Source: Peribacter sp043814035 (GTDB lineage Bacteria; Patescibacteriota; Gracilibacteria; Peribacterales; Peribacteraceae). From it: 64,000 nt of DNA. The stretch lies in NCBI GenBank assembly GCA_043814035.1, contig JBDRKJ010000003.1:30797-94796 (forward strand). Direction: 5' to 3'. A program made the translations under genes and the position numbers. The notes beneath the pieces were generated by a model. That model saw only the letters and a list, made by a program, of their open reading frames with translations. It ran no database searches and had not been told where the DNA came from. Shown in pieces: positions 35,727 to 44,069 of this stretch (position 1 is its first letter; each line of letters opens with the position of its first letter).

Positions 35727-36371
35727 CTATTCCAAGCCTCCGAGTCCTGCTTTCGACTGCACCACATCCTTCTTTGAAACCTCTTTTACCCCCAGACGCT
35801 CGCCTTCGAGAGCAGTGGCATCTTGCCTTGCTCCCTCGGTCTCTTTGAGAGGTTTCGCCACGGTTGTTTCTTCGGTAGGTTCACCTCCCTTCCATCGGAG
35901 TTTCTCGAACGCCTTTATGACCGCCTGTGCATTCACGAGCTTGTTACTGCTCCCAAAGCGCTTACTGAGCACATCCTGCACGCCAGCTTGCTCCAGAACC
36001 ACACGCACAGCACCACCGGCGATGATACCCGTCCCCTTACAAGCCGGGAGCAGACGGATCTTTGCCGCCTTGTACTTGACGTTCACCTCATGGGGAATCG
36101 TGCCTTCACACAGGGGAATACGTATCATGTGACGCTTGGCATCGACGGCTGCCTTCTTTATGGCCGCCTGCACCTCGGCTGCTTTACCAGTGCCGAGCCC
36201 CACCTTGCCCTTCTTGTTGCCCATGACCACGATGGCGCGAAAGCGCATGCGACGGCCTCCAGCCACCACGCGCGTCACACGGTCGACCGACAAAGTCACT
36301 TCATCGAATTCACCGGGAGTACGCTGCCGACGGTCACCACGCTTGCGATCTGGACGAGAAGATTTAGCCAT
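35727..36371 (-). CDS. rpsE: 30S ribosomal protein S5
   Basis: 214 residues against 167 in E. coli. The core is normal (RMRFRAIVVMGNKKGKVGLG, KAAEVQAAIKKAAVDAKRHM, IPHEVNVKYKAAKIRLLPAC, GTGIIAGGAVRVVLEQAG, DVLSKRFGSSNKLV). A C-terminal low-complexity tail of about 45 residues follows (TVAKPLKETEGARQDATALE...). It is the last gene of the upstream half of the ribosomal cluster; rpmD (L30) and rplO would normally follow directly, but the accessory island begins here. Confidence 0.97.
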   Translation of the reverse strand: MAKSSRPDRKRGDRRQRTPGEFDEVTLSVDRVTRVVAGGRRMRFRAIVVMGNKKGKVGLGTGKAAEVQAAIKKAAVDAKRHMIRIPLCEGTIPHEVNVKYKAAKIRLLPACKGTGIIAGGAVRVVLEQAGVQDVLSKRFGSSNKLVNAQAVIKAFEKLRWKGGEPTEETTVAKPLKETEGARQDATALEGERLGVKEVSKKDVVQSKAGLGGLE

Positions 36372-36398
36372 GAGAGATAAATGAAGAAGGAGAAGAAA

Positions 36399-36743
36399 TT
36401 AGAACTGAAGCCCGCCTTCGCGTGCCGCTTCGGCGAGAGCTTTTACCACACCGTGATAAGCGTATGCATTGCGATCAAAGACAACAGAAGTGATCTTGGC
36501 ATCTTTGGCTTTCTTCGCGATGAGTGCTCCCAGCTTCTTGCCACCGGCGACGTTCGGCTGAGCCTTTGCCTCATGCGTAGAAGCGAACACAATCGTCTTG
36601 CCAGCATCATCGTCAACGAGTTGCGCTGTCACCTGCGTGAGCGAGCGGTAGACCGTCAGGCGGGGACGAGCGGACGAGCCGCACACGCGTGCGCGGATGC
36701 GTTTCTTTCTCCTAAGCCGATGTTGGAGTTTAGCATTCTTCAT
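36399..36743 (-). CDS. rplR: 50S ribosomal protein L18
   Basis: 114 residues, standard length. Motifs: RLRRKKRIRARVCGSSARPR, LTVYRSLTQVTAQLVDDDAG, IAKKAKDAKITSVVFDRNAY, YHGVVKALAEAAREGGL. It binds 5S rRNA. 27 bp upstream of rpsE in the operon. Confidence 0.97.
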   Translation of the reverse strand: MKNAKLQHRLRRKKRIRARVCGSSARPRLTVYRSLTQVTAQLVDDDAGKTIVFASTHEAKAQPNVAGGKKLGALIAKKAKDAKITSVVFDRNAYAYHGVVKALAEAAREGGLQF

Positions 36744-36751
36744 CGTGCGAA

Positions 36752-37318
36752 TTATGCAGCAGCAGTGGAACCCTTACCGACAGCAGCCTTTCCGGGCTTG
36801 CGGCGAACGACTTCGTCACTGTAGCGAATGCCTTTACCCTTGTAGGGCTCAGGGGGACGGAATGTGCGAATATCGGCAGCCACCTGACCGACGAGCTGCT
36901 TGTCGATACCTTGAATCGTGATCAGGTTCTTGTTTTTCTCGTCCTGTGTGATGGTAATGCCCTCAGGAATCGAAAAATCCACCGGATGCGAGAACCCCAA
37001 ATTCAGTGTGAGCTTCTTGCCCTGTATCTGCACCTTGTACCCCACACCAATCACCTCCAGCGTCTTCTTGTACCCCTCGCTCACACCGAGCACCATGTTC
37101 TCAATAAGTTGACGTGTGAGCCCGTGTCGGGCTTTGGCGGCATCGCTGTCATCTTTACGCTCGACGATCACCTGATTGCCATCGACCTTCACCGTCACCT
37201 CCGGCAGGAACGCGTACTTTAACTCCCCCTTCGACCCCTTCGCGGCAACAGTGGACCCCGTGACGGTCACCGTCACGCCGCTGGGAATAGCCACTGGTTT
37301 ACGTCCGATTCGGGACAT
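36752..37318 (-). CDS. rplF: 50S ribosomal protein L6
   Basis: 188 residues (usual 177). Two L6 folds: SRIGRKPVAIPSGVTVTVTG and ARHGLTRQLIENMVLGVSEG in the first, YKVQIQGKKLTLNLGFSHPV and ITIQGIDKQLVGQVAADIR with the GKGIRYSDEVVRRKPGK signature in the second. A short Ala-rich end (STAAA) extends it. It sits near the sarcin-ricin loop. Confidence 0.97.
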   Translation of the reverse strand: MSRIGRKPVAIPSGVTVTVTGSTVAAKGSKGELKYAFLPEVTVKVDGNQVIVERKDDSDAAKARHGLTRQLIENMVLGVSEGYKKTLEVIGVGYKVQIQGKKLTLNLGFSHPVDFSIPEGITITQDEKNKNLITIQGIDKQLVGQVAADIRTFRPPEPYKGKGIRYSDEVVRRKPGKAAVGKGSTAAA

Positions 37319-37334
37319 GAGAGAAAGGAGGGGT

Positions 37335-37724
37335 TTAAGAAATAATACAGAGAACTTCGCCGCCGATTTTCTTGAGGCGTGCTTCGCGATCAGTGATCAG
37401 ACCCTGACTCGTGGTGAGAATGGCAATGCCGAACCCGCTCTCGATGATCTTGAGCTCATCGACAGCTTGATAGAGACGTCGTCCCGGCTTACTCGCACGT
37501 TTAAGGTAGAGCGCCGGACGATCGGCGAGGAACGAGATCACCAGCTCCTGCTTGGGAGCTTCACCTTCGACTGCCACACCCTGCAACCACCCTTCTCGAA
37601 CGAGGAGTTCGCAGAGCTGCTGCTTGAGTTTGGATAAGGGGGCACGACACTGTGCACGACCCGCCGACTGCGCATTGCGCATGCGGGTGAGAAGATCGCC
37701 GATGGGATCAGAGATGACAGCCAT
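37335..37724 (-). CDS. rpsH: 30S ribosomal protein S8
   Basis: 129 residues, standard. Motifs: SDPIGDLLTRMRNAQSAGRA, LKRASKPGRRLYQAVDELK, GIAILTTSQGLITDREAR and the C-terminal KKIGGEVLCIIS. Primary 16S rRNA binder. Gap of only 3 bp to rpsN. Confidence 0.97.
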   Translation of the reverse strand: MAVISDPIGDLLTRMRNAQSAGRAQCRAPLSKLKQQLCELLVREGWLQGVAVEGEAPKQELVISFLADRPALYLKRASKPGRRLYQAVDELKIIESGFGIAILTTSQGLITDREARLKKIGGEVLCIIS

Positions 37725-37727
37725 AGT

Positions 37728-37952
37728 TCACCAGGAGGATTTAGTAACACCGGGAATTTCACCATTACATGCGAGTTCGCGAAAGCAGATGCGGCAGATT
37801 TTGAAGAAGCGCAAATACCCGTGACGTCGGCCGCAGAGCGTGCAGCGGTTGTAGACGCGCGTAGGGAACTTGGGTTTCTTGCCAGCAGTCTTCGCCTTCA
37901 GGAATTCCTCGAGGGCCTTGCGTTGCTTATTGATGAGAGCGATACGAGCCAT
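37728..37952 (-). CDS. rpsN: 30S ribosomal protein S14, zinc type
   Basis: 74 residues: the short zinc-binding S14 (usual 61) with an insertion in the N-terminal part (KALEEFLKAKTAGKKPKF). The zinc site CTLC...CRIC and RRHGYLRFFKICRICFREL are intact. It ends with GEIPGVTKSSW. Confidence 0.96.
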   Translation of the reverse strand: MARIALINKQRKALEEFLKAKTAGKKPKFPTRVYNRCTLCGRRHGYLRFFKICRICFRELACNGEIPGVTKSSW

Positions 37953-37998
37953 TGTTTAGGGATTAGGGATTAGGGATTGGGAATTAGGGATTAGGGCT
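37953..37998. repeat. Degenerate GGGATTA tandem array
   Basis: Between rpsN and rplE lie about six copies of a TTAGGGA-type heptamer (TTAGGGATTAGGGATTGGGA...), partly within the last codons of rplE. Smaller pieces of the same kind occur near 42105-42132 and 40562-40572, also between ribosomal genes. Confidence 0.7.
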
Positions 37999-38584
37999 GG
38001 GATTTGGAGGACTTGGAGGATTGCTTCTCTATGCGTTCGGGACGAAAGGGAACACCCATGTTCTTGAGCAGCGCACGTGCGGGTTTGTCGGCCTTGGCGG
38101 TCGTCGTGATCTGCACCTGCACACCGAAGCTCTTGCCGGCATCGACAGGAGGAATTTCGGGGAAAATGGAATGATCCTTGAGGCCGATGGCGTAGTTGCC
38201 ATGACCATCGAGCTTGGTCGTTACACCGCGGAAATCGCGGATGCGCGGTAGCACGTACGAGAGTAAGCGATCGAGGAACTCCTCCATACGTCGCCCATGC
38301 AGGGTGACAATGGCACCCACAACGAGCCCTTCGCGAATCTTGAAATTCGAGATCGCCTGGCGGGAGTGTGTGTGCACCGCCTTCTGGCCGGTCATCTGCG
38401 CCAAGCACTGCGCAACGTACTCGTGAGACTCTTTCGAATCCATCTTCGAGCGATTGATGCCCACGTTGACCGTCACTTTCTCGATGCGCGGTAGTGCATG
38501 TGTATTTGTCACGTTGAGCTCCTTCTTCAGGGCTTCTGCAATGGGTCCGCGCAGCCGATTATGGAGGGGTTCATACTTCTTCAT
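37991..38584 (-). CDS. rplE: 50S ribosomal protein L5
   Basis: 197 residues (usual 179). Motifs: PRIEKVTVNVGINRSKMDSK, GQKAVHTHSRQAISNFKIRE, FRGVTTKLDGHGNYAIGLKD, IFPEIPPVDAGKSFGVQVQI. The C-terminal Ser/Lys tail (KQSSKSSKSQP) runs into the GGGATTA-type repeat, so the extra residues may be repeat-derived. Forms the 5S rRNA complex with L18. Confidence 0.97.
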   Translation of the reverse strand: MKKYEPLHNRLRGPIAEALKKELNVTNTHALPRIEKVTVNVGINRSKMDSKESHEYVAQCLAQMTGQKAVHTHSRQAISNFKIREGLVVGAIVTLHGRRMEEFLDRLLSYVLPRIRDFRGVTTKLDGHGNYAIGLKDHSIFPEIPPVDAGKSFGVQVQITTTAKADKPARALLKNMGVPFRPERIEKQSSKSSKSQP

Positions 38585-38590
38585 AGTTCA

Positions 38591-39139
38591 TTAGTCGCCA
38601 CGCTGGTGGCTGAAGGAATCGGGAACACGGGTGGAATCGGGAACACTCTTGTCGGTCACCTGCCCCTTCGGCTCCTCGCCATCCTGTACCGCCTCCGCGC
38701 CGAAGCTCAAACGCTTCCAGAAGGGCTTGCGCTGCGGTCCAGTGACCTTCTCGGACTCGGAGGGTGCTGCTTTTTCCGCCTGGTCATTCGTTTTGAGTGG
38801 TGCGGCCTTCGGCTCTTTCTTGGGTGTCACTTTGCCAGCCACGAGCACCTCGCCACTCACCTTGGCAACGCGCACTTTGTGACCCTTTTCATCGATGCGC
38901 ATGCCGATGCGTGTGGGCTTCTTGGATTTCGCATCGAGGATCATCACGTTGCTCGAGGCAATACTCGCCTCGTAGCGAAGGCGCTGACCCGGTCCCTGGG
39001 CAGTCTTGCGAATGTGACGCGTTCGCATGTTGACGTCACCCACCACCAGACGATCCTTAAGCACGCGCAGTACCATGCCAGTCTTACCCTTATCTTTGCC
39101 AGCGATGACGAGGACGGAATCGCCCGTATGAATTCTCAT
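38591..39139 (-). CDS. rplX: 50S ribosomal protein L24 with long C-terminal extension
   Basis: 182 residues against about 104. The KOW-containing core (RIHTGDSVLVIAGKDKGKTG, LVVGDVNMRTRHIRKTAQGP, DEKGHKVRVAK) occupies about 1-93. The remaining 90 residues are a Lys/Pro/Glu-rich, presumably disordered tail (VTPKKEPKAAPLKTNDQAEK...). Overlaps rplN by 4 nt. Confidence 0.96.
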   Translation of the reverse strand: MRIHTGDSVLVIAGKDKGKTGMVLRVLKDRLVVGDVNMRTRHIRKTAQGPGQRLRYEASIASSNVMILDAKSKKPTRIGMRIDEKGHKVRVAKVSGEVLVAGKVTPKKEPKAAPLKTNDQAEKAAPSESEKVTGPQRKPFWKRLSFGAEAVQDGEEPKGQVTDKSVPDSTRVPDSFSHQRGD

Positions 39140-39504
39140 AGAACGTCAGGAGCAAGGGAAAGAATTTTCTTGTATCCGCGCGTGCGCAGCTCGCGGGCTA
39201 CCGGTCCGAAGACACGGGTACCCTTGGGCTGGCCATCACCAGAAATAATTACGCAGGCATTGTCATCGAAACGCACTCCTCCGCCATCCGACCGACGAAT
39301 GAAATTTTTCGTTCGCACAATTACAGCACGCTCAACAGACTTCTTGCGAACGGTACCACGCGGCGCAGCCTCCTTGATTGCCACGACGATCACATCGCCG
39401 ACATGCGCGTAGCGGCGCCTGCTACTGCCGAGCACCTTGATGCACATGGCCGTCTTGGCACCTGTGTTATCCGCCACGTTGAGGATGGATTGTTGCTGGA
39501 TCAT
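39136..39504 (-). CDS. rplN: 50S ribosomal protein L14
   Basis: 122 residues, standard length. Motifs: MIQQQSILNVADNTGAKTAM, HVGDVIVVAIKEAAPRGTVR, VIVRTKNFIRRSDGGGVRFD, GTRVFGPVARELR. Start and stop both overlap neighbours by 4 nt. Confidence 0.98.
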   Translation of the reverse strand: MIQQQSILNVADNTGAKTAMCIKVLGSSRRRYAHVGDVIVVAIKEAAPRGTVRKKSVERAVIVRTKNFIRRSDGGGVRFDDNACVIISGDGQPKGTRVFGPVARELRTRGYKKILSLAPDVL

Positions 39505-39860
39505 TTCTTAGAGGAGACTGGAGAGTCCGAAACAGCCGAAGGAGTAACTGGAGGTGGTCGCTGCTTCTCACGATGGATAGTCTTCTCAACCGCCTCCTCC
39601 TCTTTAAGCTCACTCACGCGCGGGACGCGCTCCACGACCTCGGTGATGCGGAAGCACTTATTCTTGCTCAACGGACGACACTCCGTGATCACCACGGTGT
39701 CACCTGTGGCGAGATCCTTGTGCTCACCGATATCAGCGAGGAACTTTTTGCTTCGCGTAAACCGCTTTTGGTAGAGCCGATGGAAAATCGATCGGTGCAC
39801 GGTCACCGTGACGGTGCCTGTCATTTTCGCCGAAGTGATTTTGCCTTTCTTCGTTCTCAT
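39501..39860 (-). CDS. rpsQ: 30S ribosomal protein S17
   Basis: 119 residues against 84; the OB-fold core (GKITSAKMTGTVTVTVHRSI, TRSKKFLADIGEHKDLATGD, ITECRPLSKNKCFRITEVV) is followed by an acidic/Pro tail of about 35 residues. Overlaps rpmC and rplN by 4 nt each. Confidence 0.96.
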   Translation of the reverse strand: MRTKKGKITSAKMTGTVTVTVHRSIFHRLYQKRFTRSKKFLADIGEHKDLATGDTVVITECRPLSKNKCFRITEVVERVPRVSELKEEEAVEKTIHREKQRPPPVTPSAVSDSPVSSKK

Positions 39861-40138
39861 GGATGAGAGGGGGTTTTATCCGCCGAAACCTTGGCGGAGA
39901 CAGAGACTGTACTGGGCTTCGTAGAGCCCTGCAACTGAGCGGCGGTTTTTCTTGTCCACTCCGTTTTCATCTGTGCGAACTTCCGTCGCTCGCGACGAAG
40001 TTTAGCGGTGTCCTTCTCTTTCTTCAGCTCCACACCGAGACGCAGTTTTTCAACGAGGACCACCTGTGCCTTGATCTCACGTTCGAGATCAAGCATCTGC
40101 ATCGCTCGGAATTCGCCGCTGGTAGAAGTCTTGGTCAT
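39857..40138 (-). CDS. rpmC: 50S ribosomal protein L29
   Basis: 93 residues against 63. Two antiparallel helices (MQMLDLEREIKAQVVLVEKL and DTAKLRRERRKFAQMKTEWT) identify L29 together with its position between rplP and rpsQ. A Ser/Lys tail of about 25 residues extends the C-terminus. L29 lies at the polypeptide exit tunnel. Confidence 0.93.
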   Translation of the reverse strand: MTKTSTSGEFRAMQMLDLEREIKAQVVLVEKLRLGVELKKEKDTAKLRRERRKFAQMKTEWTRKTAAQLQGSTKPSTVSVSAKVSADKTPSHP

Positions 40139-40141
40139 GGA

Positions 40142-40561
40142 TTAGAGAAGTGAAGTTGTTACAATCTTGGTGCGCACTGGGAGCTTGTATGCAGCGAGCT
40201 GAAGGGCGGTGCGTGCCGTCTGCTCCGGAAGGCCCCCCATCTCGAAGATGATGGTGCCTGCGCGCAGGATGGTGGCGTAGTGGTCGAGAGATCCCTTGCC
40301 CGAACCCATGGGTACTTCTGCTGCCTTTCGCGACACGGGAATGTGCGGGAAGACGCGAATCCAGATCTTTCCACCACGATGCACACTATGAGTGAGTGCA
40401 CGTCGCGCTGCCTCGATCTGACGAGCTGTGAGCTCTCCTGCTTCCTGAGCTTTGAGCCCTATCGTGCCGAACGCCAGCTGTGTACCACGCGTGGCCTTCC
40501 TGCCGAATGCTCCGCGGTATCGATGCTGCTTGCGCCGTTTGATTTTCTTGGGTTCGAGCAT
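40142..40561 (-). CDS. rplP: 50S ribosomal protein L16
   Basis: 139 residues, standard. Motifs: MLEPKKIKRRKQHRYRGAFG, GLKAQEAGELTARQIEAARR, IWIRVFPHIPVSRKAAEVPM, GSGKGSLDHYATILRAGTII. Located near the A-site and the peptidyl-transferase centre. Confidence 0.98.
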   Translation of the reverse strand: MLEPKKIKRRKQHRYRGAFGRKATRGTQLAFGTIGLKAQEAGELTARQIEAARRALTHSVHRGGKIWIRVFPHIPVSRKAAEVPMGSGKGSLDHYATILRAGTIIFEMGGLPEQTARTALQLAAYKLPVRTKIVTTSLL

Positions 40562-40567
40562 CAGAGA

Positions 40568-41248
40568 TTAGGGATGAGAGGAAGATTGAGAATGGAGAGT
40601 AGCGGAATGAATCTGCTGCACTTTTTTGAAGATGAGACCGTGATACACCCACACCTTAATACCAATCGTGCCGTACGTCGTTATGGCATGTCGCACCGCG
40701 AACTCCACATTTGCGCGGAGTGTCTGCAGTGGAATGTTGCCATCTTTGAAAAGATCCGAGCGGGCAATCTCGGCGCCATTGAGGCGTCCGGCGACCGTCA
40801 CCTTGATACCAATAGCGCCCGACTGCATGGCCTTCTCAATCGCCATCTTCACAGCGCGACGATAGGGCATGCGACGTTCGATCTGCCCCTGAATCGTCTC
40901 GGCAACAACATGAGCGTTCGCTTCAGGATTGCGAATTTCTTGAATATTCACCTCGAAAGATCCGCCGTACTCCTTTTCAAGCTGCTTGCGCAGATCTTCA
41001 ATAGCCGCTCCCTGCTTACCGATAATCACGCCGGGCTTGCTCGAGTGGATGACCACAGAGGTTTTCTTGCCACGATCGATCTCGATCAGCGCAATGCCAG
41101 CATCCTTCATCTTCTTTCTAATGTAGAGCCGAATCTGCACATCCTGCAAAAACGATTCGCGGAACTTCTTGCCACGGGCATACCACTTGCTCGGCCACGA
41201 GTGCGTGAGTCCGATCCGAAAGCCGTTGGGGTTTACTTTCTGACCCAT
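40568..41248 (-). CDS. rpsC: 30S ribosomal protein S3
   Basis: 226 residues. Motifs: GQKVNPNGFRIGLTHSWPSK, the KH domain VVIHSSKPGVIIGKQGAAIE, IERRMPYRRAVKMAIEKAMQ, GAIGIKVTVAGRLNGAEIAR, GTIGIKVWVYHG. Part of the mRNA entry helicase with S4 and S5. Ends in a short Ser/His tail. Confidence 0.98.
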   Translation of the reverse strand: MGQKVNPNGFRIGLTHSWPSKWYARGKKFRESFLQDVQIRLYIRKKMKDAGIALIEIDRGKKTSVVIHSSKPGVIIGKQGAAIEDLRKQLEKEYGGSFEVNIQEIRNPEANAHVVAETIQGQIERRMPYRRAVKMAIEKAMQSGAIGIKVTVAGRLNGAEIARSDLFKDGNIPLQTLRANVEFAVRHAITTYGTIGIKVWVYHGLIFKKVQQIHSATLHSQSSSHP

Positions 41249-41296
41249 GCTGTGGAAGGAAGAAAAGGAATGAAAAGAAATAAAGGAAAAAAAGGA

Positions 41297-41755
41297 TTAC
41301 GCGCTTTTTGAGATTTTGGAATCGGAAGAGGCGTTTTCCGTTGTCTTCTTTTTTGAAGGAGCACCTCTTTGTACCGTTTTTTTGGCCTTCTGTGAAGCTT
41401 TTGCCCCACTCTTCGCCTCGTCGCCGTCACTCGCGACACCCAGGACAATCTCGATGTGGCTAAGAAATTTGCGAATGGGACGCATACGGCCGCGTGCCAT
41501 GGGCACACCGCGCCGGTAGCTCTGGCCCTGGTTGACCACAATGGAGCGGATAACGAGCTCCTCCACGCGCTGCTTACTGTTGTGCGCGGCATTCGCCACG
41601 GCAGATTTGAGAAGTGCAAGGATGAGGCGCGCTGCCTTCTTGTTCGTGTGCTCGAGGGAATCGATAGCCTCGGGTACCGTGCATCCGCGGACCATCTGTG
41701 CGATGACGTTGGCTTTCTTGGGCGCGATGCGGGCGGAACGAAGGTAGGCTCTCAT
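41297..41755 (-). CDS. rplV: 50S ribosomal protein L22
   Basis: 152 residues against 110. Core: LRSARIAPKKANVIAQMVRG, KKAARLILALLKSAVANAAH, and the tunnel-loop region GQSYRRGVPMARGRMRPIRK followed by SHIEIVLG. A C-terminal tail of about 40 Lys/Ser/Ala residues (GAKASQKAKKTVQRGAPSKK...) is added. A 48-bp gap separates it from rpsC. Confidence 0.96.
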   Translation of the reverse strand: MRAYLRSARIAPKKANVIAQMVRGCTVPEAIDSLEHTNKKAARLILALLKSAVANAAHNSKQRVEELVIRSIVVNQGQSYRRGVPMARGRMRPIRKFLSHIEIVLGVASDGDEAKSGAKASQKAKKTVQRGAPSKKKTTENASSDSKISKSA

Positions 41756-41758
41756 GGC

Positions 41759-42097
41759 TTATTTGGAAGCAGCAGGTTTGGTGGGCGCAGCGAGCGGAGA
41801 AGGCCCTGCAGCTGCCGCTGCAGCTTGGGCTTCCTGCATCTTGCCGCCGTGCACTCTGAATTTCGTAGTCCAGGAAAATTCACCGAGTTTGTGCCCCACC
41901 ATCTGCTCCGTCACGTACACCGGTGTGAACTCTTTGCCGTTATGCACCGCGAAGGTGAACCCGACGAATTCCGGTGGGATGTCGCAGTCGCGCGACCATG
42001 TCTTGAGAATCTTCTTGTCGCCAGATCCCACCATCTTCATCACCTTTGCGAGGAGACGCTGGTCGACGTAGGGGCCTTTGCGGAGGGAGCGGGACAT
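41759..42097 (-). CDS. rpsS: 30S ribosomal protein S19
   Basis: 112 residues against 92. Core: SRSLRKGPYVDQRLLAKVMK, TWSRDCDIPPEFVGFTFAVH, NGKEFTPVYVTEQMVGHKLG, EFSWTTKFRVHGG. An Ala-rich tail (AQAAAAAAGPSPLAAPTKPA) extends the C-terminus. Confidence 0.97.
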   Translation of the reverse strand: MSRSLRKGPYVDQRLLAKVMKMVGSGDKKILKTWSRDCDIPPEFVGFTFAVHNGKEFTPVYVTEQMVGHKLGEFSWTTKFRVHGGKMQEAQAAAAAAGPSPLAAPTKPAASK

Positions 42098-42136
42098 TTT
42101 AGGGATGAGGGATTGGAAATTAGGGATTGGAAAAGA

Positions 42137-42988
42137 TTATTTCTTACGCGGTTTTCTGATGCGACGACGGATAATCCACTGACTGGTAACTTTCTTCTTT
42201 CTGCGAGTCTTCACTCCACGGGCAGGCTTGCCCCACGGCGTCTTGGGCCCACTTCTCAGACCAATCGGAGAATGGCCTTCTCCTCCTCCATGTGGGTGGT
42301 CTACAGCGTTCATGGATTTTCCGAGCACCTGCGGGCGGCGGCCAAGCCAGCGACTGCGACCGGCCTTACCAATAGAGATGAGGTTGTGTTCGACATTTCC
42401 CACAGTACCAATTGTTGCAAAGCACTCTTTACGCACTCTGCGCACTTCGGTACTCGGGAGTTGGAGGAGAGCGTAGTCGCCATCGAGACCCATGAGTGTA
42501 GCTGACGTTCCAGCGGAGCGGACAATCTGGCCACCGCGGCCCGGCTTCGTCTCGATATTGTGCACCTTGTAGCCCATGGGAATGTTCTGAAGCTGCATGC
42601 AGTTGCCGACTTTCACCTTTGTGCGTTCAGCACATACCACCTGCATACCAGCGACGAGCCCATCCGGCGCGAGGATGTAGCGCTTGTCACCATCGCTGTA
42701 ATGCACGAGGGCAATGCGTGCAGAGCGATTGGGATCGTACTCAATAGAGGCAATCGTACCCGGAACACCCGTCTTGTCGATGCGCTTAAAATCAACATGG
42801 CGATAGAGACGCTTGTGGCCTCCACCGCGATGCCGGACTGTGATGCGTCCGACGTTGTTGCGACCGTTGATCGCCTGTTTACCGGATGTCAGCCTCTTCT
42901 CGGGACGCTTCTTGGTAAGATTAGAGAAGTCCGCGATCGTCATCTGACGTCGGCCGGGAGTCGTTGGTGAACAGATGCGGATCGGCAT
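42137..42988 (-). CDS. rplB: 50S ribosomal protein L2
   Basis: 283 residues (usual 273). Motifs: GRNNVGRITVRHRGGGHKRL, YRHVDFKRIDKTGVPGTIAS, YILAPDGLVAGMQV, SAGTSATLMGLDGDYALLQL, and the peptidyl-transferase-centre contact AVDHPHGGGEGHSPIG with the conserved His. Ends with the basic RRRIRKPRKK tail. Confidence 0.98.
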   Translation of the reverse strand: MPIRICSPTTPGRRQMTIADFSNLTKKRPEKRLTSGKQAINGRNNVGRITVRHRGGGHKRLYRHVDFKRIDKTGVPGTIASIEYDPNRSARIALVHYSDGDKRYILAPDGLVAGMQVVCAERTKVKVGNCMQLQNIPMGYKVHNIETKPGRGGQIVRSAGTSATLMGLDGDYALLQLPSTEVRRVRKECFATIGTVGNVEHNLISIGKAGRSRWLGRRPQVLGKSMNAVDHPHGGGEGHSPIGLRSGPKTPWGKPARGVKTRRKKKVTSQWIIRRRIRKPRKK

Positions 42989-42990
42989 GA

Positions 42991-43302
42991 TTAGGCGTGT
43001 TTGAAGGTAGCGAGATCGAGAGACTTACTCTTGGGTTTGAGCGTGACGAGAACTTTCTTCATCGCCGCGCGCTTCACCATCGTCTGTCCGGCAGAGCCGA
43101 ACGAGCGTCTCTTGCTACGAGTGCGCATCACGCGCACCGAAGCTACTTCAATATCGAAGAAATGCTCCAGTGCCGACCTCACATCGATCTTGGTGGCGGA
43201 TTTCGCAACCCAGAGCGTGTAGGTATGTTTCGCGTCAGCTTTCAGGCGTTCTGCCTTCTCTGTGACGACGGGGCCGAGAATGACGCGGGAGTACGACGAC
43301 AT
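42991..43302 (-). CDS. rplW: 50S ribosomal protein L23
   Basis: 103 residues, standard. Motifs: RVILGPVVTEKAERLKADAK, HTYTLWVAKSATKIDVRSAL, EHFFDIEVASVRVMRTRSK. Docking site for trigger factor and SRP at the tunnel exit. Shares one base with rplD. Confidence 0.97.
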   Translation of the reverse strand: MSSYSRVILGPVVTEKAERLKADAKHTYTLWVAKSATKIDVRSALEHFFDIEVASVRVMRTRSKRRSFGSAGQTMVKRAAMKKVLVTLKPKSKSLDLATFKHA

Positions 43303-44069
43303 CAGGAGGAAGTTTTGGGAGATTTTGTGGCTTTCTTCGCCAGAGCCTTCTTTGCTGTTTTTGGCTTCGTAGAAGGCTTTTCTGACTTCTCCTTCGCGGG
43401 AGCCCTGACGGGCTCCTCCTTCTGCGAGACGCGCTGTTTCTTCGCCGTGAATATCTGCTCAGCCTTCGTGATCGCCTCCGTGAGAAAGACCACGTGACGG
43501 GCGGCAAGTACATCCTCTGGATTGAGATAATTCACAAGGAGCGTCTTCACACGCGGAATGTTACGTACCGAGAGTGTAAGAGCGTGATGCTTTTCAGGCA
43601 GGACCACGAGAATCGGTCGACCGAGTTCGACAGGAAGCTTCTGTAGGAGTGCCAGTGCCTGCTTCGTCTTGATGGCCTCAGGGTAGTTCTCAAGCCCGAG
43701 AATTATTCCGCGCTTCGCCTGGAAGGAAAGGCTCGAGAGAAGTGCAGCACGGCGCATACTGTGCGGCATGTTGCGACTGAAATTCGCTTTATTGCGAGGC
43801 CCAAAGGCTTTACCACCTCCTCTAAGGAGTGGGCTGCGCACCGAACCGCGACGTGCACGCCCTGTCCCCTTCTGCGGAAAGAGTTTCTTTGTCGAGCCAC
43901 GAATCTCGCCGCGTGTCTTGACGTGAGCGATTGATGCACGACGATTTCCCTGCTGCAGCATCACCGCCTGGTGCATGAGCCCGATACGAATCGGCGCCTC
44001 GAAGAGTACAGACGGCAGATCCGCTGTTCCCTTCTTCTCGCCAGTGGCGGTGTAGACATCAATTGTCAT
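43302..44069 (-). CDS. rplD: 50S ribosomal protein L4
   Basis: 255 residues against 201. Core: GLMHQAVMLQQGNRRASIAH, the tunnel loop TRGEIRGSTKKLFPQKGTGR and GGGKAFGPRNKANFSRNM, ALLSSLSFQAKRGIILGLEN, VNYLNPEDVLAARHVVFLTE. A Lys/Pro-rich tail of about 45 residues (REEPVRAPAKEKSEKPSTK-like) is added at the C-terminus. In many bacteria L4 regulates this operon; no leader target was recognised here. Confidence 0.97.
   Translation of the reverse strand: MTIDVYTATGEKKGTADLPSVLFEAPIRIGLMHQAVMLQQGNRRASIAHVKTRGEIRGSTKKLFPQKGTGRARRGSVRSPLLRGGGKAFGPRNKANFSRNMPHSMRRAALLSSLSFQAKRGIILGLENYPEAIKTKQALALLQKLPVELGRPILVVLPEKHHALTLSVRNIPRVKTLLVNYLNPEDVLAARHVVFLTEAITKAEQIFTAKKQRVSQKEEPVRAPAKEKSEKPSTKPKTAKKALAKKATKSPKTSS

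Noticed and set aside
35331..35777. Plus-strand frame beginning MGLYHAMRKEHGPEAARDL
   Set aside because: The first 45 codons look plausible, but the frame runs antisense into rpsE and has no recognisable domain. It is possibly a decayed gene start; not annotated as CDS.
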